Below, one piece after another: positions 18,942 through 31,416 of a DNA stretch of 53,672 bases. The stretch is from Bradyrhizobium sp. (GTDB lineage: Bacteria > Pseudomonadota > Alphaproteobacteria > Rhizobiales > Xanthobacteraceae). Within the stretch, counting starts at the first letter, position 1; each line of letters starts with the position of its first letter. The notes below the pieces were generated by a model. It was not told where the DNA came from. It searched no databases and saw nothing but the letters and a program-made list of their open reading frames with translations. The translations under genes and the position numbers were made by a program. The stretch spans positions 1-53,672 of the forward strand of contig NZ_SSMW01000159.1 in NCBI RefSeq assembly GCF_004799405.1. The letters run 5' to 3'.

Positions 18942-19715
18942 ATGAGAAACACCCCGTTCGATCTCACCGGCAAGGTCGCCGTCGTCACCGGTTCGAGCCG
19001 CGGCATCGGGCGTTCCTCGGCGGAGCTGATGGCGCGCCTTGGCGCCAGGGTGGTGATTTCCAGCCGCAAGGCCGATGCCTGCGAAGAGGTCGCTGACGAC
19101 ATCCGCAAGGCGGGCGGCGACGCCCATGTCATCCCCTGCAACATCTCGCGCCGCGACGAAGTCGAGGCGCTGATCGCCGGCACCACGAAACACTACGGCA
19201 GGATCGACATCCTGGTCTGCAACGCGGCCGTCAATCCCTATTACGGCCCGCTGCTCGACATCACGGACGAGGCCTTCGACAAGATCATGGGCTCCAACGT
19301 CAAGAGCAACATCTGGCTGTGCGCGCTGGCGATCCCGCAGATGGCGGCGCGGGGCAACGGCTCGGTCGTCATCATCTCCTCGATCGGCGGGCTTCGCGGC
19401 TCGACCGTGATCGGCGCCTACGGAATTTCCAAGGCGGCGGATTTTGCGCTGTGCCGCAGCCTCGCCGGTGAATGGGGCCCGAAGGGCGTGCGCGTCAATT
19501 GCGTGGCGCCGGGTCTGGTCAAGACCGATTTCGCCAAAGCCTTGTGGGAAGACGAAGAGCGCCTGAAGCGCCGCTGCGCCACTACGCCCTTGCGCCGGAT
19601 CGGCGAGCCCGACGAGATCGCAGGCGCGGTCGCCTATCTCGGCTCCGACGCCTCCAGCTTCATGACCGGACAGACCATCGTGGTCGACGGCGGCGTAATG
19701 ACAGCGTCGGCGTAG
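18942..19715 (+). CDS. SDR-family NAD(P)-dependent oxidoreductase
   Basis: This 257-residue classical short-chain dehydrogenase has the cofactor motif VVTGSSRGIGRSSAE near residue 15 and VCNAAVNP in place of NNAG. The catalytic Ser lies in VVIISSIGGLRGS near 146, and Tyr/Lys in YGISKAADF near 159-163. The end is TGQTIVVDGGVM. I chose ATG 18942 (MRNTPFDL), which has GGAG nine bases before it; ATG 18912 would add ten residues. It is the last gene of the pim-like cluster and may reduce or oxidise a 3-oxo or hydroxy intermediate. No member of this exact type is required by the known pim pathway. Confidence 0.88.
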   Translation: MRNTPFDLTGKVAVVTGSSRGIGRSSAELMARLGARVVISSRKADACEEVADDIRKAGGDAHVIPCNISRRDEVEALIAGTTKHYGRIDILVCNAAVNPYYGPLLDITDEAFDKIMGSNVKSNIWLCALAIPQMAARGNGSVVIISSIGGLRGSTVIGAYGISKAADFALCRSLAGEWGPKGVRVNCVAPGLVKTDFAKALWEDEERLKRRCATTPLRRIGEPDEIAGAVAYLGSDASSFMTGQTIVVDGGVMTASA

Positions 19716-19724
19716 CGCTTTCTT

Positions 19725-19905
19725 CCCTCTCCCCTTGTGGGAGAGGGTGGCTGCGATGCGCAGCATCGCAGACGGGTGAGGGTCTGTCTCCGCGAATTCA
19801 GTGTCCGCCGTGAGAGAGCCCTCATCCGGCGCCGTCCTGCTATAGAACGGCGACCGAAGGTCGCCTATGCCACCTTCTCTCAGAAGGGGAGAAGGGAAGA
19901 AATCG
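19725..19905. repeat. Compound palindromic repeat between the SDR and glpK
   Basis: CCCTCTCCC (19725-19733) pairs with GGGAGAGGG (19739-19747). TGCGATGC (19752-19759) pairs with GCATCGCA (19763-19770). About 60 bases on, a CCCTCATCCGGCG segment and a GGGGAGAAGGG end form a loosely mirrored second half. The 278-base gap before glpK holds nothing else I recognise, apart from the presumed glpK promoter near 19910-19980. Confidence 0.6.
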
Positions 19906-19993
19906 CGCGCTGCCGCCATATTGACGAACCAATCCCAATCCGCTTGCCTGCCGCCAATAAAACCACTCGGGAAAAACGCCAGGAAACACCATC

Positions 19994-21499
19994 ATGTCCC
20001 ACGTGCTGGCCATCGATCAGGGCACCACATCCTCGCGCGCGATGGTGTTTCGCGCCGACATCTCCGTTGCCGCGTCGGCGCAACAGGAATTCCCGCAGCA
20101 TTTTCCGGCCTCCGGCTGGGTCGAGCACGAGCCCGAGGACATCTGGACCTCGACCATCGCCTGCTGCCGCGATGCGATGAAGAAGGCCGGCGTCAGCGCC
20201 AAGGACATCGCCGCCATTGGCATCACCAACCAGCGCGAGACCACTGTGGTGTGGGACCGCGCCACCGGACACGCCATTCACCGCGCCATCGTCTGGCAGG
20301 ATCGCCGCACCGCCGACATCTGCGCGCAATTGAAGAGCGAAGGCCACGAGCCCGCGATCACGGCCAAGACCGGCCTCATTATCGATCCCTATTTCTCCGG
20401 CACCAAAGTGGCCTGGATCCTCGATCATGTCCCGGGGGCGCGCGCGCGTGCTATGCGCGGCGAGCTATTGTTCGGCACCGTCGATTGTTATCTGTTGTGG
20501 CGTCTCACCGGCGGCAAGGTTCACGCATCAGACGCCACCAACGCCTCGCGCACGCTGCTGTTCAACATCCACACCGGCGCATGGGACGATGAACTGCTGA
20601 AAATCCTGCGGGTGCCCCGCGCGATGCTGCCTGAGGTAAAGGACTGCTCCGGCAAGTTCGGCGACAGCACGCCTGATCTGTTCGGCGGCGCGATCGCGAT
20701 CTCCGGCATCGCCGGCGACCAGCAGGCCGCCACCATCGGCCAGGCGTGCTTTGCGCCCGGCATGATCAAGTCGACCTACGGCACCGGCTGTTTCGCGCTG
20801 CTCAACACCGGCACCACGCCGGTGAAATCGAACAACAAGCTGCTGACGACGATTGCCTATCAGTTGAAGGGCCAGCGCACTTATGCGCTCGAAGGTTCGA
20901 TCTTCGTCGCGGGCTCGGCGGTCCAATGGCTGCGCGACGGCCTCGGTATCATCAAGCAGGCGGCGGAAACCGGCGAACTCGCCGGCAAATCCGATCCCAC
21001 CCAAAGCGTCTACCTGGTGCCGGCCTTCGTCGGCCTGGGGGCGCCCTACTGGAATCCGCGGGTGCGCGGCGCGCTGTTCGGGCTGACCCGCAACACCGGC
21101 CCGGCCGAATTCGCCCATGCCGCGCTGGAAAGCGTCTGCTACCAGACTTCGGATCTGTGGGCCGCGATGCGCGCCGACTGGCCGGAGGCGAAAACCGCTC
21201 ATGTCGTGCTGCGCGTCGACGGCGGCATGGCGGTATCGGACTGGACCATGCAGCGCCTCGCCGACTTGCTGGACGCCCCGGTCGACCGTCCGATGATCCA
21301 GGAAACCACCGCACTCGGGGCCGCCTATCTCGCCGGGCTCGCCGCCGGCGTCTATCCCGAGCCGTCAAAGTTCGCCGACACCTGGCGGCTGGAACGCCGC
21401 TTCAAGCCGGCGATGAGTGCTGCGACACGCGAGCGAAAGCTTGCCGGGTGGGCGCGGGCGGTGAAGGGGGTTTTGGCGAGCGATGAGGGGGAGGGGTAG
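19994..21499 (+). CDS. glpK: Glycerol kinase
   Basis: This 501-residue FGGY kinase begins SHVLAIDQGTTSSRAMVF, the ATP-binding phosphate-1 motif. It continues with AIGITNQRETTVVWDRATG and HRAIVWQDRRTADIC, the signature of glycerol kinase rather than a pentulokinase. Later come YGTGCFALLNTG and VPAFVGLGAPYWNPRVRG. The length equals the usual 495-505. It phosphorylates glycerol to sn-glycerol 3-phosphate in the cytoplasm. No glpD, glpF or glp transporter lies next to it here, so it stands alone between the pim cluster and small genes. Confidence 0.96.
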   Translation: MSHVLAIDQGTTSSRAMVFRADISVAASAQQEFPQHFPASGWVEHEPEDIWTSTIACCRDAMKKAGVSAKDIAAIGITNQRETTVVWDRATGHAIHRAIVWQDRRTADICAQLKSEGHEPAITAKTGLIIDPYFSGTKVAWILDHVPGARARAMRGELLFGTVDCYLLWRLTGGKVHASDATNASRTLLFNIHTGAWDDELLKILRVPRAMLPEVKDCSGKFGDSTPDLFGGAIAISGIAGDQQAATIGQACFAPGMIKSTYGTGCFALLNTGTTPVKSNNKLLTTIAYQLKGQRTYALEGSIFVAGSAVQWLRDGLGIIKQAAETGELAGKSDPTQSVYLVPAFVGLGAPYWNPRVRGALFGLTRNTGPAEFAHAALESVCYQTSDLWAAMRADWPEAKTAHVVLRVDGGMAVSDWTMQRLADLLDAPVDRPMIQETTALGAAYLAGLAAGVYPEPSKFADTWRLERRFKPAMSAATRERKLAGWARAVKGVLASDEGEG

Positions 21500-21647
21500 T
21501 GCTTCTCGGTCATCATTCCTGAGGGCCGGCTTTGCCAAAGGAGCGTGGCCCGGCGAAAACTCGGTCGCAATCGCCTGCAGCCATTCATCACTTGTTTAAT
21601 AAATCGTGGAATCGATAGACCCGACAGGTCAGGAGATTGCTGTAGCT

Positions 21648-21911
21648 ATGTGGTGGCTCTTATCGGTGCTTATGCCTTGCGTGGCCGCGTGGTTTGCCAC
21701 CAAGCTCATGAACCGGGGCGACTTCGATCCCACGTACTTCCTGGCTTCGCTTTCGGGGGCGCTGGTGTTTCCGTTCGCCGCTGCGCTCCTGTCCTGGGAT
21801 CTTTTCGGTCGCGCGATCGACGCTGGCGCATTTTATGATTTAAAGCCGCGTTGCGCTGGCGCTTTCATCGGCTGCCTCGTCTTTGACGCCGTGAAGGCGT
21901 TTCGAGCCTAA
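21648..21911 (+). CDS. Small hypothetical membrane protein
   Basis: This is an 87-residue protein from ATG 21648, with AGGAGA 11 bases upstream. An in-frame GTG at 21606 would make it 101. The first 17 residues form a membrane segment (WWLLSVLMPCVAAWF), and a second lies at about residues 32-50 (FLASLSGALVFPFAAALL). The rest is short and polar, ending FDAVKAFRA. No family is recognised. Codon use resembles its neighbours, so it is likely real. Confidence 0.55.
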   Translation: MWWLLSVLMPCVAAWFATKLMNRGDFDPTYFLASLSGALVFPFAAALLSWDLFGRAIDAGAFYDLKPRCAGAFIGCLVFDAVKAFRA

Positions 21912-21944
21912 GGCTCTAGGGCGGTGGCTCAAGGCAGCGGCGCG

Positions 21945-22493
21945 TCACTTTTTCGCCGTATGCAACGCAGTCAATCCACGTATGTAGACTTCCACCGCCA
22001 TGCTGTAGCTCTCATCGTAATCCAGCGGCTCAATGAAAGAGGCGGCCATCTCGTGCAGGACGAAGCCACGAACCAGCGCCCGTAAAATCCTGAGTGCATG
22101 GATCGCCGCATCGCCCGTCAGCCCGACGCCGGCAAAAACGCCGAGGACGAAGCGCCCCAGCGATTCGCCTTCGTGGTGCCATTCCGGAGAATCCACGGTC
22201 GGATTTCTGAAGGTCGCCGCTGACAGGCCGGGGCGATCACGGGCGTATGCCCGCATGGCGAAAGCCACCGCGCGCAGCGCCTCTTCACCGGATTTTCCAT
22301 CGGCTGCGGCTTTGAGGCTTTGATGCAGTTCCCGATAACCCTTGATTGCCAGGAATCGCCGCATCTCGGGAATGGTGTCGATCCTTTCCGACAGCAGTGA
22401 CTCGATCTCAGCCGAAAGATCCGCCGCGATCAATTGATCCCAGCGGGTCGGCTCGTAGAGAAGGTCCCGCACGGAAAGCTTCGGCTCTGACAT
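21945..22493 (-). CDS. TetR C-terminal (WHG-type) domain protein without a DNA-binding domain
   Basis: This 182-residue protein resembles the ligand-binding half of TetR/AcrR regulators of the WHG class: FLAIKGYRELHQSLKAAADG, then EALRAVAFAMRAYARDRPGL, IHALRILRALVRGFVLHEMA and AVEVYIRGLTALH. Typical family members place a helix-turn-helix of about 50 residues ahead of this. Here only about 40 residues precede the domain, and none look like a TetR HTH. The in-frame region further upstream (to 22733) is low-quality sequence without an HTH. It is either a truncated regulator or a stand-alone effector domain. It has no operon partner; the small membrane protein gene is convergent. Confidence 0.65.
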   Translation of the reverse strand: MSEPKLSVRDLLYEPTRWDQLIAADLSAEIESLLSERIDTIPEMRRFLAIKGYRELHQSLKAAADGKSGEEALRAVAFAMRAYARDRPGLSAATFRNPTVDSPEWHHEGESLGRFVLGVFAGVGLTGDAAIHALRILRALVRGFVLHEMAASFIEPLDYDESYSMAVEVYIRGLTALHTAKK

Positions 22494-22737
22494 GGGGTCA
22501 GCCCCTCGTTGGATATCAGAACAGCACCAATGCCGGGTTCCGACTAATAACAAAAGGGTGATTCCGGGTTCCCGCGATTTCCTCCTGTGGGCGTGATCCC
22601 TACGCTGTTTGCCAGCACCGGCGAGGTGATCGATTGAATTGTCCGCTTCTGGAACTTTTCGGACGCGGCGCGATGCGTGGCTTGAGTCCGTAACGCGTTT
22701 CAAAGCAGACGTCGGCCGAATTAACAGGTTCACGCCT

Positions 22738-23330
22738 TGATCTACCCGACGGGCAAATCAGCCATTTGGCTGTCAAGCCCGGTCCGCAAAAATATTCGGA
22801 TTTACAGAAGTGAAGATCAGGTCCATATCAACCCCGTCCACCCCACAGAGGGGCGTATCGCGATCGTCACGGACGCGGGGTTGGATGCAGTGGACGCCGA
22901 AGCTCGCTTGACGAATCGTGCTGACGCGGACGGCGAAGTCGTGTGGTCCTGACACCCCGACGCTGGTGTCAAGTCGGCGGAATTATCCGCTGGCGACGGT
23001 GGCAACAAAGCCCGGTCACCGGGGAGAGCGCGAAATAAGCCGTAAAACCATTGTGCGGGGAATGCCGGGTGATTCCGGTGTGACCGTGGTGACTTTGCTG
23101 GCATAGCTTGTTTTTCTGCCCTGCCAGGCTGCGGGCGCATTGGGCGCCCGGCATTCCCTGCGCCCTCTCTTAAGAGGGTAAGGAATTCTGGCAGAGCTCG
23201 GGCGAAATCGCGCCGCGAGAATGCGGACTCATAGCTGCTCTTTGAAAATTGAATCCCCATGCCATCATCGTTCGCGAGCGTGGGTTCTGCGTCATTCTGA
23301 GAGCGCGCTCTTTGCGAGAGGCCGATTTGC
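22738..23330. repeat. Dispersed non-coding repeat element, Bradyrhizobium type
   Basis: This roughly 590-base stretch carries no gene. I recognise its pieces from memory as an intergenic element that recurs in Bradyrhizobium and relatives: a GACGGGCAAATCAGCC start, a GGGGCGTATCGCGATCGTCA stretch, a GTGTGGTCCTGACACC hairpin, then CCCGGTCACCGGGGAGAG and GGCATTCCCTGCGCCCTCT. Internal palindromes visible here are TGACACC (22950-22956) with GGTGTCA (22965-22971), and GGGAATGCCGGG (23058-23069) with CCCGGCATTCCC (23146-23157), a perfect 12-bp pair. The family call rests on memory and needs a search. It encodes no transposase. Confidence 0.6.
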
Positions 23331-23396
23331 CCTACCTGCGCTTCGGCAAGTGTAGTACTGCTGCCCCCGCTCAAGCAAAAATAACAGGTCTCGGCG

Positions 23397-24167
23397 ATGG
23401 TATGGAATCCACAGCAGTATCTGAAATTCTCCGGACACCGGTTGAGGCCTGCAATCGATCTTCTGATGCGGATTCCGGATTTTTTGGTGCGAAGCGTCGC
23501 CGACCTTGGCGCCGGGGCCGGTAACGTCACCAAATTGTTGAAGGAGAGATGGCCGGACGCGGTCGTCGTCGGCGTCGAAGGCTCATCCGAGATGGTCGCG
23601 GCCGGGAGACAGGCGGCGCCCGCGGTCGAATGGCTGCAACAGGATTTGGGATCATGGCAGCCGCCGCAAAAATACGACGTCGTGTACTCCAATGCGGCGC
23701 TGCACTGGTTGCCCGACCATGCCAGGTTGCTTCCTTCAATATTGGAAAAAGTCGAGCCCGGAGGCATCCTCGCCGTGCAGATGCCGCGCAATTTCGCGGC
23801 GCCTTCGCATCTGCTGATCGCGGAAACCGCCTTGAACGGGCCATGGCGAAGCCGGCTCGAGCATCTCGTGATGCCGCCGCCGGTCCATGAGCCTGCATTC
23901 TATCATGCCGTGCTGGCGCCGCTGTCCAAGAACATCGATATCTGGGAGACCGAGTATCTGCAGATCCTCGAAGGGGAAAATCCGGTCAAGGAATGGACCA
24001 AGGGCACGTGGTTGACGCGGTATCTGGACATCCTTCAAGGCGAGGAGAAAGCCGCCTTCGAAACGGCTTACGGCGAGCGCGTTGCGAAAGCCTACCCGCG
24101 AAACCCCGCCGGCCAGACGCTGTTCCCGTTCCGGCGGCTGTTTATGGTGGTGCAGCGCAAGGGCTAA
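23397..24167 (+). CDS. tam: Trans-aconitate 2-methyltransferase (Tam)
   Basis: This 256-residue class I SAM-dependent methyltransferase begins MVWNPQQYLKFSGHRLRPAI, the typical Tam N-terminus (W-x-P-x-x-Y-x-x-F). The SAM motif VADLGAGAGNVTKLL follows near residue 34. YDVVYSNAALHWLPDHARLL is the characteristic motif post-I region, and NPAGQTLFPFRRLFMVVQR is a family-like end. It monomethylates trans-aconitate, protecting the TCA cycle from this by-product. It is a stand-alone gene next to the dispersed repeat. Substrate assignment is by family resemblance; a related small-acid methyltransferase is the alternative. Confidence 0.88.
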   Translation: MVWNPQQYLKFSGHRLRPAIDLLMRIPDFLVRSVADLGAGAGNVTKLLKERWPDAVVVGVEGSSEMVAAGRQAAPAVEWLQQDLGSWQPPQKYDVVYSNAALHWLPDHARLLPSILEKVEPGGILAVQMPRNFAAPSHLLIAETALNGPWRSRLEHLVMPPPVHEPAFYHAVLAPLSKNIDIWETEYLQILEGENPVKEWTKGTWLTRYLDILQGEEKAAFETAYGERVAKAYPRNPAGQTLFPFRRLFMVVQRKG

Positions 24168-24357
24168 ATGTCGCGGAGCCGCGCAAGCGGGGTCGAGCCG
24201 GCAAGCCCGTGATTTTGTTTGCGCGCCGGCCATGGGCTTGATTTTGTGCCCCCGCCAATTCGGCTTAGGTCTAGTTGTTCCAACGCCGGTTTGCTGCCAC
24301 TACACCTACCCGGAAAACCAAAAGAACCGGTTTCCGTGTCAACCGGGAGGAGAGTTC

Positions 24358-25359
24358 ATGCGCCGATTAATTCTTGCGAGCTTCGCGGCTGCCCTTTGTC
24401 TGGCTCCAGGCCTGGCCGCGGCCCAGGAGCCGATCATCATCAAGTTCAGCCACGTCGTCGCAAACGACACGCCGAAGGGCAAGGGCGCGCTCAGGTTCAA
24501 GGAACTCGCCGAAAAATATACCGCCGGCAAGGTCAAGATCGAAGTCTACCCGAATTCCTCGCTCTACAAGGACAAGGAAGAGATCGAGGCGCTGCAGCTC
24601 GGCTCGGTGCAGATGCTGGCACCCTCGACCGCGAAATTCGCCCCGCTCGGCATCAAGGAGTTCGAAGCGCTCGATTTGCCCTGGCTGTTCAAGGATGAGG
24701 CGACCTACGACAAGGCGATGAAGGGGCCGGTCGGCACGTGGCTGTTCCAGAAGCTCGAGTCCAAGGGCATCAGCGGTCTGGCCTATTGGGACAACGGCTT
24801 TCACATGACCTCGGCCAACCGTCCGCTGCTGGTGCCGGCCGATTTCCAGGGCCTCAAGATCCGCATCTCCGGCTCCAAGATTGCCGACCGCTATTTCCGC
24901 GACGTCGGCTCGATCCCGCAGATCATGGCGTTCTCGGAAGTCTACCAGGCGCTGCAGACCGGCGTGGTCGACGGCTGCGAGAACACGGCGTCGAACTACC
25001 TGACGCAGAAATTTTATGAAGTGCAGAAAGACGTCACGGTCTCCTATCATGCGCACCTGCAATATGCCGTGATCGTCAACTCGAAGTTCTGGAACGGATT
25101 GCCGCCGGATATCCGCAAACAGCTCGACAAGGCGATGGAAGAGGCGACCGATTACACCAACTCGATCGCGGTGAAGGAAAACGAAGACGCGCTGGCCGAG
25201 ATCAAGAAGTCCGGCAAAACCACCCTTCACTATCTGACCGATGACCAGCGCAAGGCCTGGCAGACGGCGATGCGGCCGACCTATGCGTGGGCCAAGGGCC
25301 GCGTCGGGCAGGAGGTGCTCGACCTCGTCGCCAAGGAACTCTACATCAAGATGAACTGA
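24358..25359 (+). CDS. dctP: TRAP transporter substrate-binding protein DctP
   Basis: This 333-residue periplasmic DctP-family protein has a signal peptide cleaved at APGLAAA|QEPI near residue 22. KFSHVVANDTPKGKGALRFK follows, and the family motif region LPWLFKDEATYDKAM. The conserved arginine that usually binds the carboxylate lies in GLKIRISGSKIADRYFRDVG, with the helix VYQALQTGVVDGCENT after it. The closest context type is C4-dicarboxylate or similar acid uptake. It has a good GGGAGGAGA site. It is followed by the fused membrane subunit, with a hairpin between. The exact ligand cannot be read from the sequence. Confidence 0.93.
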   Translation: MRRLILASFAAALCLAPGLAAAQEPIIIKFSHVVANDTPKGKGALRFKELAEKYTAGKVKIEVYPNSSLYKDKEEIEALQLGSVQMLAPSTAKFAPLGIKEFEALDLPWLFKDEATYDKAMKGPVGTWLFQKLESKGISGLAYWDNGFHMTSANRPLLVPADFQGLKIRISGSKIADRYFRDVGSIPQIMAFSEVYQALQTGVVDGCENTASNYLTQKFYEVQKDVTVSYHAHLQYAVIVNSKFWNGLPPDIRKQLDKAMEEATDYTNSIAVKENEDALAEIKKSGKTTLHYLTDDQRKAWQTAMRPTYAWAKGRVGQEVLDLVAKELYIKMN

Positions 25360-25388
25360 CGGCGGGCTTTGGCATAGCAAACAGGACA

Positions 25389-25420
25389 ACGGTCGGGAGT
25401 GATCGCACTCCCGGCCGTTT
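25389..25420 (+). terminator. Intercistronic hairpin between dctP and dctQM (attenuator-like)
   Basis: CGGGAGTG (25394-25401) pairs perfectly with CACTCCCG (25406-25413) over ATCG. An outer ACGG/CCGT pair extends the stem past one mismatch, and TTT follows. It sits 30 bases after the dctP stop and 22 before the dctQM start. It probably stops most transcripts after dctP, giving more binding protein than membrane subunit. Confidence 0.7.
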
Positions 25421-25442
25421 CGGTCTGAGACGGGGGACTAGC

Positions 25443-27485
25443 GTGCTTAAAGTGCTCAATCGAGCGCTCAACCATTTGGAAGAGTGGCTGATCGCCACCC
25501 TGATCGCTGCGGCGACCGCGCTGATCTTTTTCGCCGTGCTGCACCGCTATGGGACCGGCCTCTCGATCGATCTGTCGAAATGGCTGGCCGCGCGCGGCGT
25601 GCCCGTGCTGCCGGAGATGCTCAAGGACATTTATTTGTGGCTTGCCGCCCTCGATGTCTCATGGGCGCAGGAGCTCTGCATCTACATGTTCATCTGGATG
25701 GCCAAGTTCGGCGCGGCCTACGGCGTGCGTACCGGCATCCATGTCGGCGTTGACTTGCTCGTCAACCGGGTGCCGGCGCGTTCGCGCAAACAGGTGATCC
25801 TGTTCAGTCTGCTGTGCGGTGCGTTTTTCACCGGGATGATCGCGAGCTTCGGCGGCTCGTTCGTCAGCCAGATGTGGCAGACCGGCCAGCAATCCAACGA
25901 CCTCGAAGCGCCGATGTGGATCGTCTACCTCGCGATCCCGGTCGGCTCAGGCCTGATGTGCTTCCGCTTCCTGCAGGTGGCGTGGTTCTATTACCGGACC
26001 GGCGAACTTCCGCATCACAACGAGGCGCAGGTCGAGGGCATCGAGGTGACCGCCCCGGCGTTGCACCCTCTGGCGGCCGGTCCGAACGAGGACCTGCGTG
26101 GCAAGGCGAGCCCACTCGGATTGATCCTGATCCTGGCGCCGATATTGATTCTGACGATCTGCCTCGGAGAGAAGGCAGGCATCATCGTCATGCCGCAGGC
26201 GATGCGCGCCGGCACGATCTTCGTGCTGCTGATCGCGCTGATGCTGACCGGCATACCGGTTTCGATCGCGCTTGGTCTCACCGTGCTCACCTTCCTGTTC
26301 ACGCTGACGACGGTTCCGATTGAAGCGGTATCGATGAAGCTGTTCACCGGAATCGAGAGCTTCGAGATCATGGCGATCCCGTTCTTCATCCTGGCTGGCA
26401 ATTTTCTGACCCATGGCGGTGTCGCGCGGCGGATGATCAACTTCGCGACATCCCTGATCGGGCATTGGCACGGTGGATTGGGGCTCGCCGGCATCGTGGC
26501 CTGCTCGATGTTCGCACTTGTTTGCGGTTCGAGCGTCGCCACCGTGGCCGCTGTCGGGGCGATCGTTTTGCCCGAGATGGTGCGGAATGGCTATCCGATG
26601 CGATTTGGCGCCGGCATCATCACGGTTGCCGGCTCGCTCGGTATCCTGATGCTGCCGTCGATCCCGAAGATCATCTATGCGATCTCCACCGGCACATCGA
26701 TCGGCGCGCTGTTTGTGGCAGGTCTTTTGCCCGGCTCTCTGTTGACCGCGATGCTGTGCGGGGTGACCTGGTATTTGGCCCGGAAGCGAAACTATCCACG
26801 GATGACCAGGGCGAGCTGGGGCGATACCCTTCATGCGTTCCGGGAAAGCATCTGGGGTCTGATGCTGGTCGTCATCATCATCGGCGGCATCTACAGCGGC
26901 CTGTTCACCGCGACGGAAGCCGCTGCGATGGCAGCGGTCTATTCGTTCTTCATATCGGTATTCGTGTACAAGGCTCTGAAGTTCAAGGATGTGCCGCGGG
27001 TGTTGCTGAAGGCCGCCAACACCAGCGCGATGCTGCTGTATATCGTGACCAACGCGGTATTGTTTTCGTTCGTTCTCAGCAACGAGAATATTCCTTCCGC
27101 GCTCGCCGACTGGATCACAGCTCAGGATCTCGGCTGGGTCGGTTTCCTTCTGCTCGTCAACGTATTGCTGCTGCTGGCCGGCAATTTCATGGAGCCGACC
27201 TCGATCATCCTGATCATGGCTCCGATCCTGGCGCCGGCGGCGAAGCGGCTGGGCATCGATCTGGTCCATTTCGGCATCGTGATCGACGTCAATATGGAGG
27301 TTGGCCTTTGCCACCCCCCGGTCGGCCTCAACCTGTATGTCGCATCGATGATCGCCGGCATGCGGATCACCGATCTGGCCATGGCCGTCATGCCGTGGCT
27401 GCTCACGATGCTGGTGTTTCTTGTAATCGTAACCTATTGGCCTGGACTAACCCTCTGGCTTCCGACTGTGCTCGGCATGCATTAG
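25443..27485 (+). CDS. dctQM: TRAP transporter fused small and large membrane subunits (DctQ-DctM)
   Basis: This 680-residue inner-membrane protein has about residues 1-195 as the DctQ-type small subunit (NHLEEWLIATLIAAATALIF, and WAQELCIYMFIWMAKFGAAY). The rest is the DctM-type large subunit, from about 245 on. Signatures include TGIPVSIALGLTVLTFLFT, EIMAIPFFILAGNFLTHGGV, ACSMFALVCGSSVATVAAVG and ITVAGSLGILMLPSIPKIIY. The fusion replaces the separate dctQ and dctM genes seen in many TRAP systems. I chose GTG 25443 with GGGGGA upstream; the frame extends further but overlaps dctP. It is a Na+- or H+-driven importer for DctP-bound acid. Confidence 0.93.
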   Translation: MLKVLNRALNHLEEWLIATLIAAATALIFFAVLHRYGTGLSIDLSKWLAARGVPVLPEMLKDIYLWLAALDVSWAQELCIYMFIWMAKFGAAYGVRTGIHVGVDLLVNRVPARSRKQVILFSLLCGAFFTGMIASFGGSFVSQMWQTGQQSNDLEAPMWIVYLAIPVGSGLMCFRFLQVAWFYYRTGELPHHNEAQVEGIEVTAPALHPLAAGPNEDLRGKASPLGLILILAPILILTICLGEKAGIIVMPQAMRAGTIFVLLIALMLTGIPVSIALGLTVLTFLFTLTTVPIEAVSMKLFTGIESFEIMAIPFFILAGNFLTHGGVARRMINFATSLIGHWHGGLGLAGIVACSMFALVCGSSVATVAAVGAIVLPEMVRNGYPMRFGAGIITVAGSLGILMLPSIPKIIYAISTGTSIGALFVAGLLPGSLLTAMLCGVTWYLARKRNYPRMTRASWGDTLHAFRESIWGLMLVVIIIGGIYSGLFTATEAAAMAAVYSFFISVFVYKALKFKDVPRVLLKAANTSAMLLYIVTNAVLFSFVLSNENIPSALADWITAQDLGWVGFLLLVNVLLLLAGNFMEPTSIILIMAPILAPAAKRLGIDLVHFGIVIDVNMEVGLCHPPVGLNLYVASMIAGMRITDLAMAVMPWLLTMLVFLVIVTYWPGLTLWLPTVLGMH

Positions 27486-27539
27486 GTAAATTTGCGCGAC
27501 CGGGTGGCCCGCAATAGTGGCAAGCCTGTTTGGACGAAG

Positions 27540-31412
<3,873 letters not shown>

Positions 31413-31416
31413 CGGA

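Noticed and set aside
24180..24260. Two similar segments around AAGCCC/GGGCTTGATTTTGT upstream of dctP
   Set aside because: Similarity is short and imperfect, with no clear spacing or pairing.
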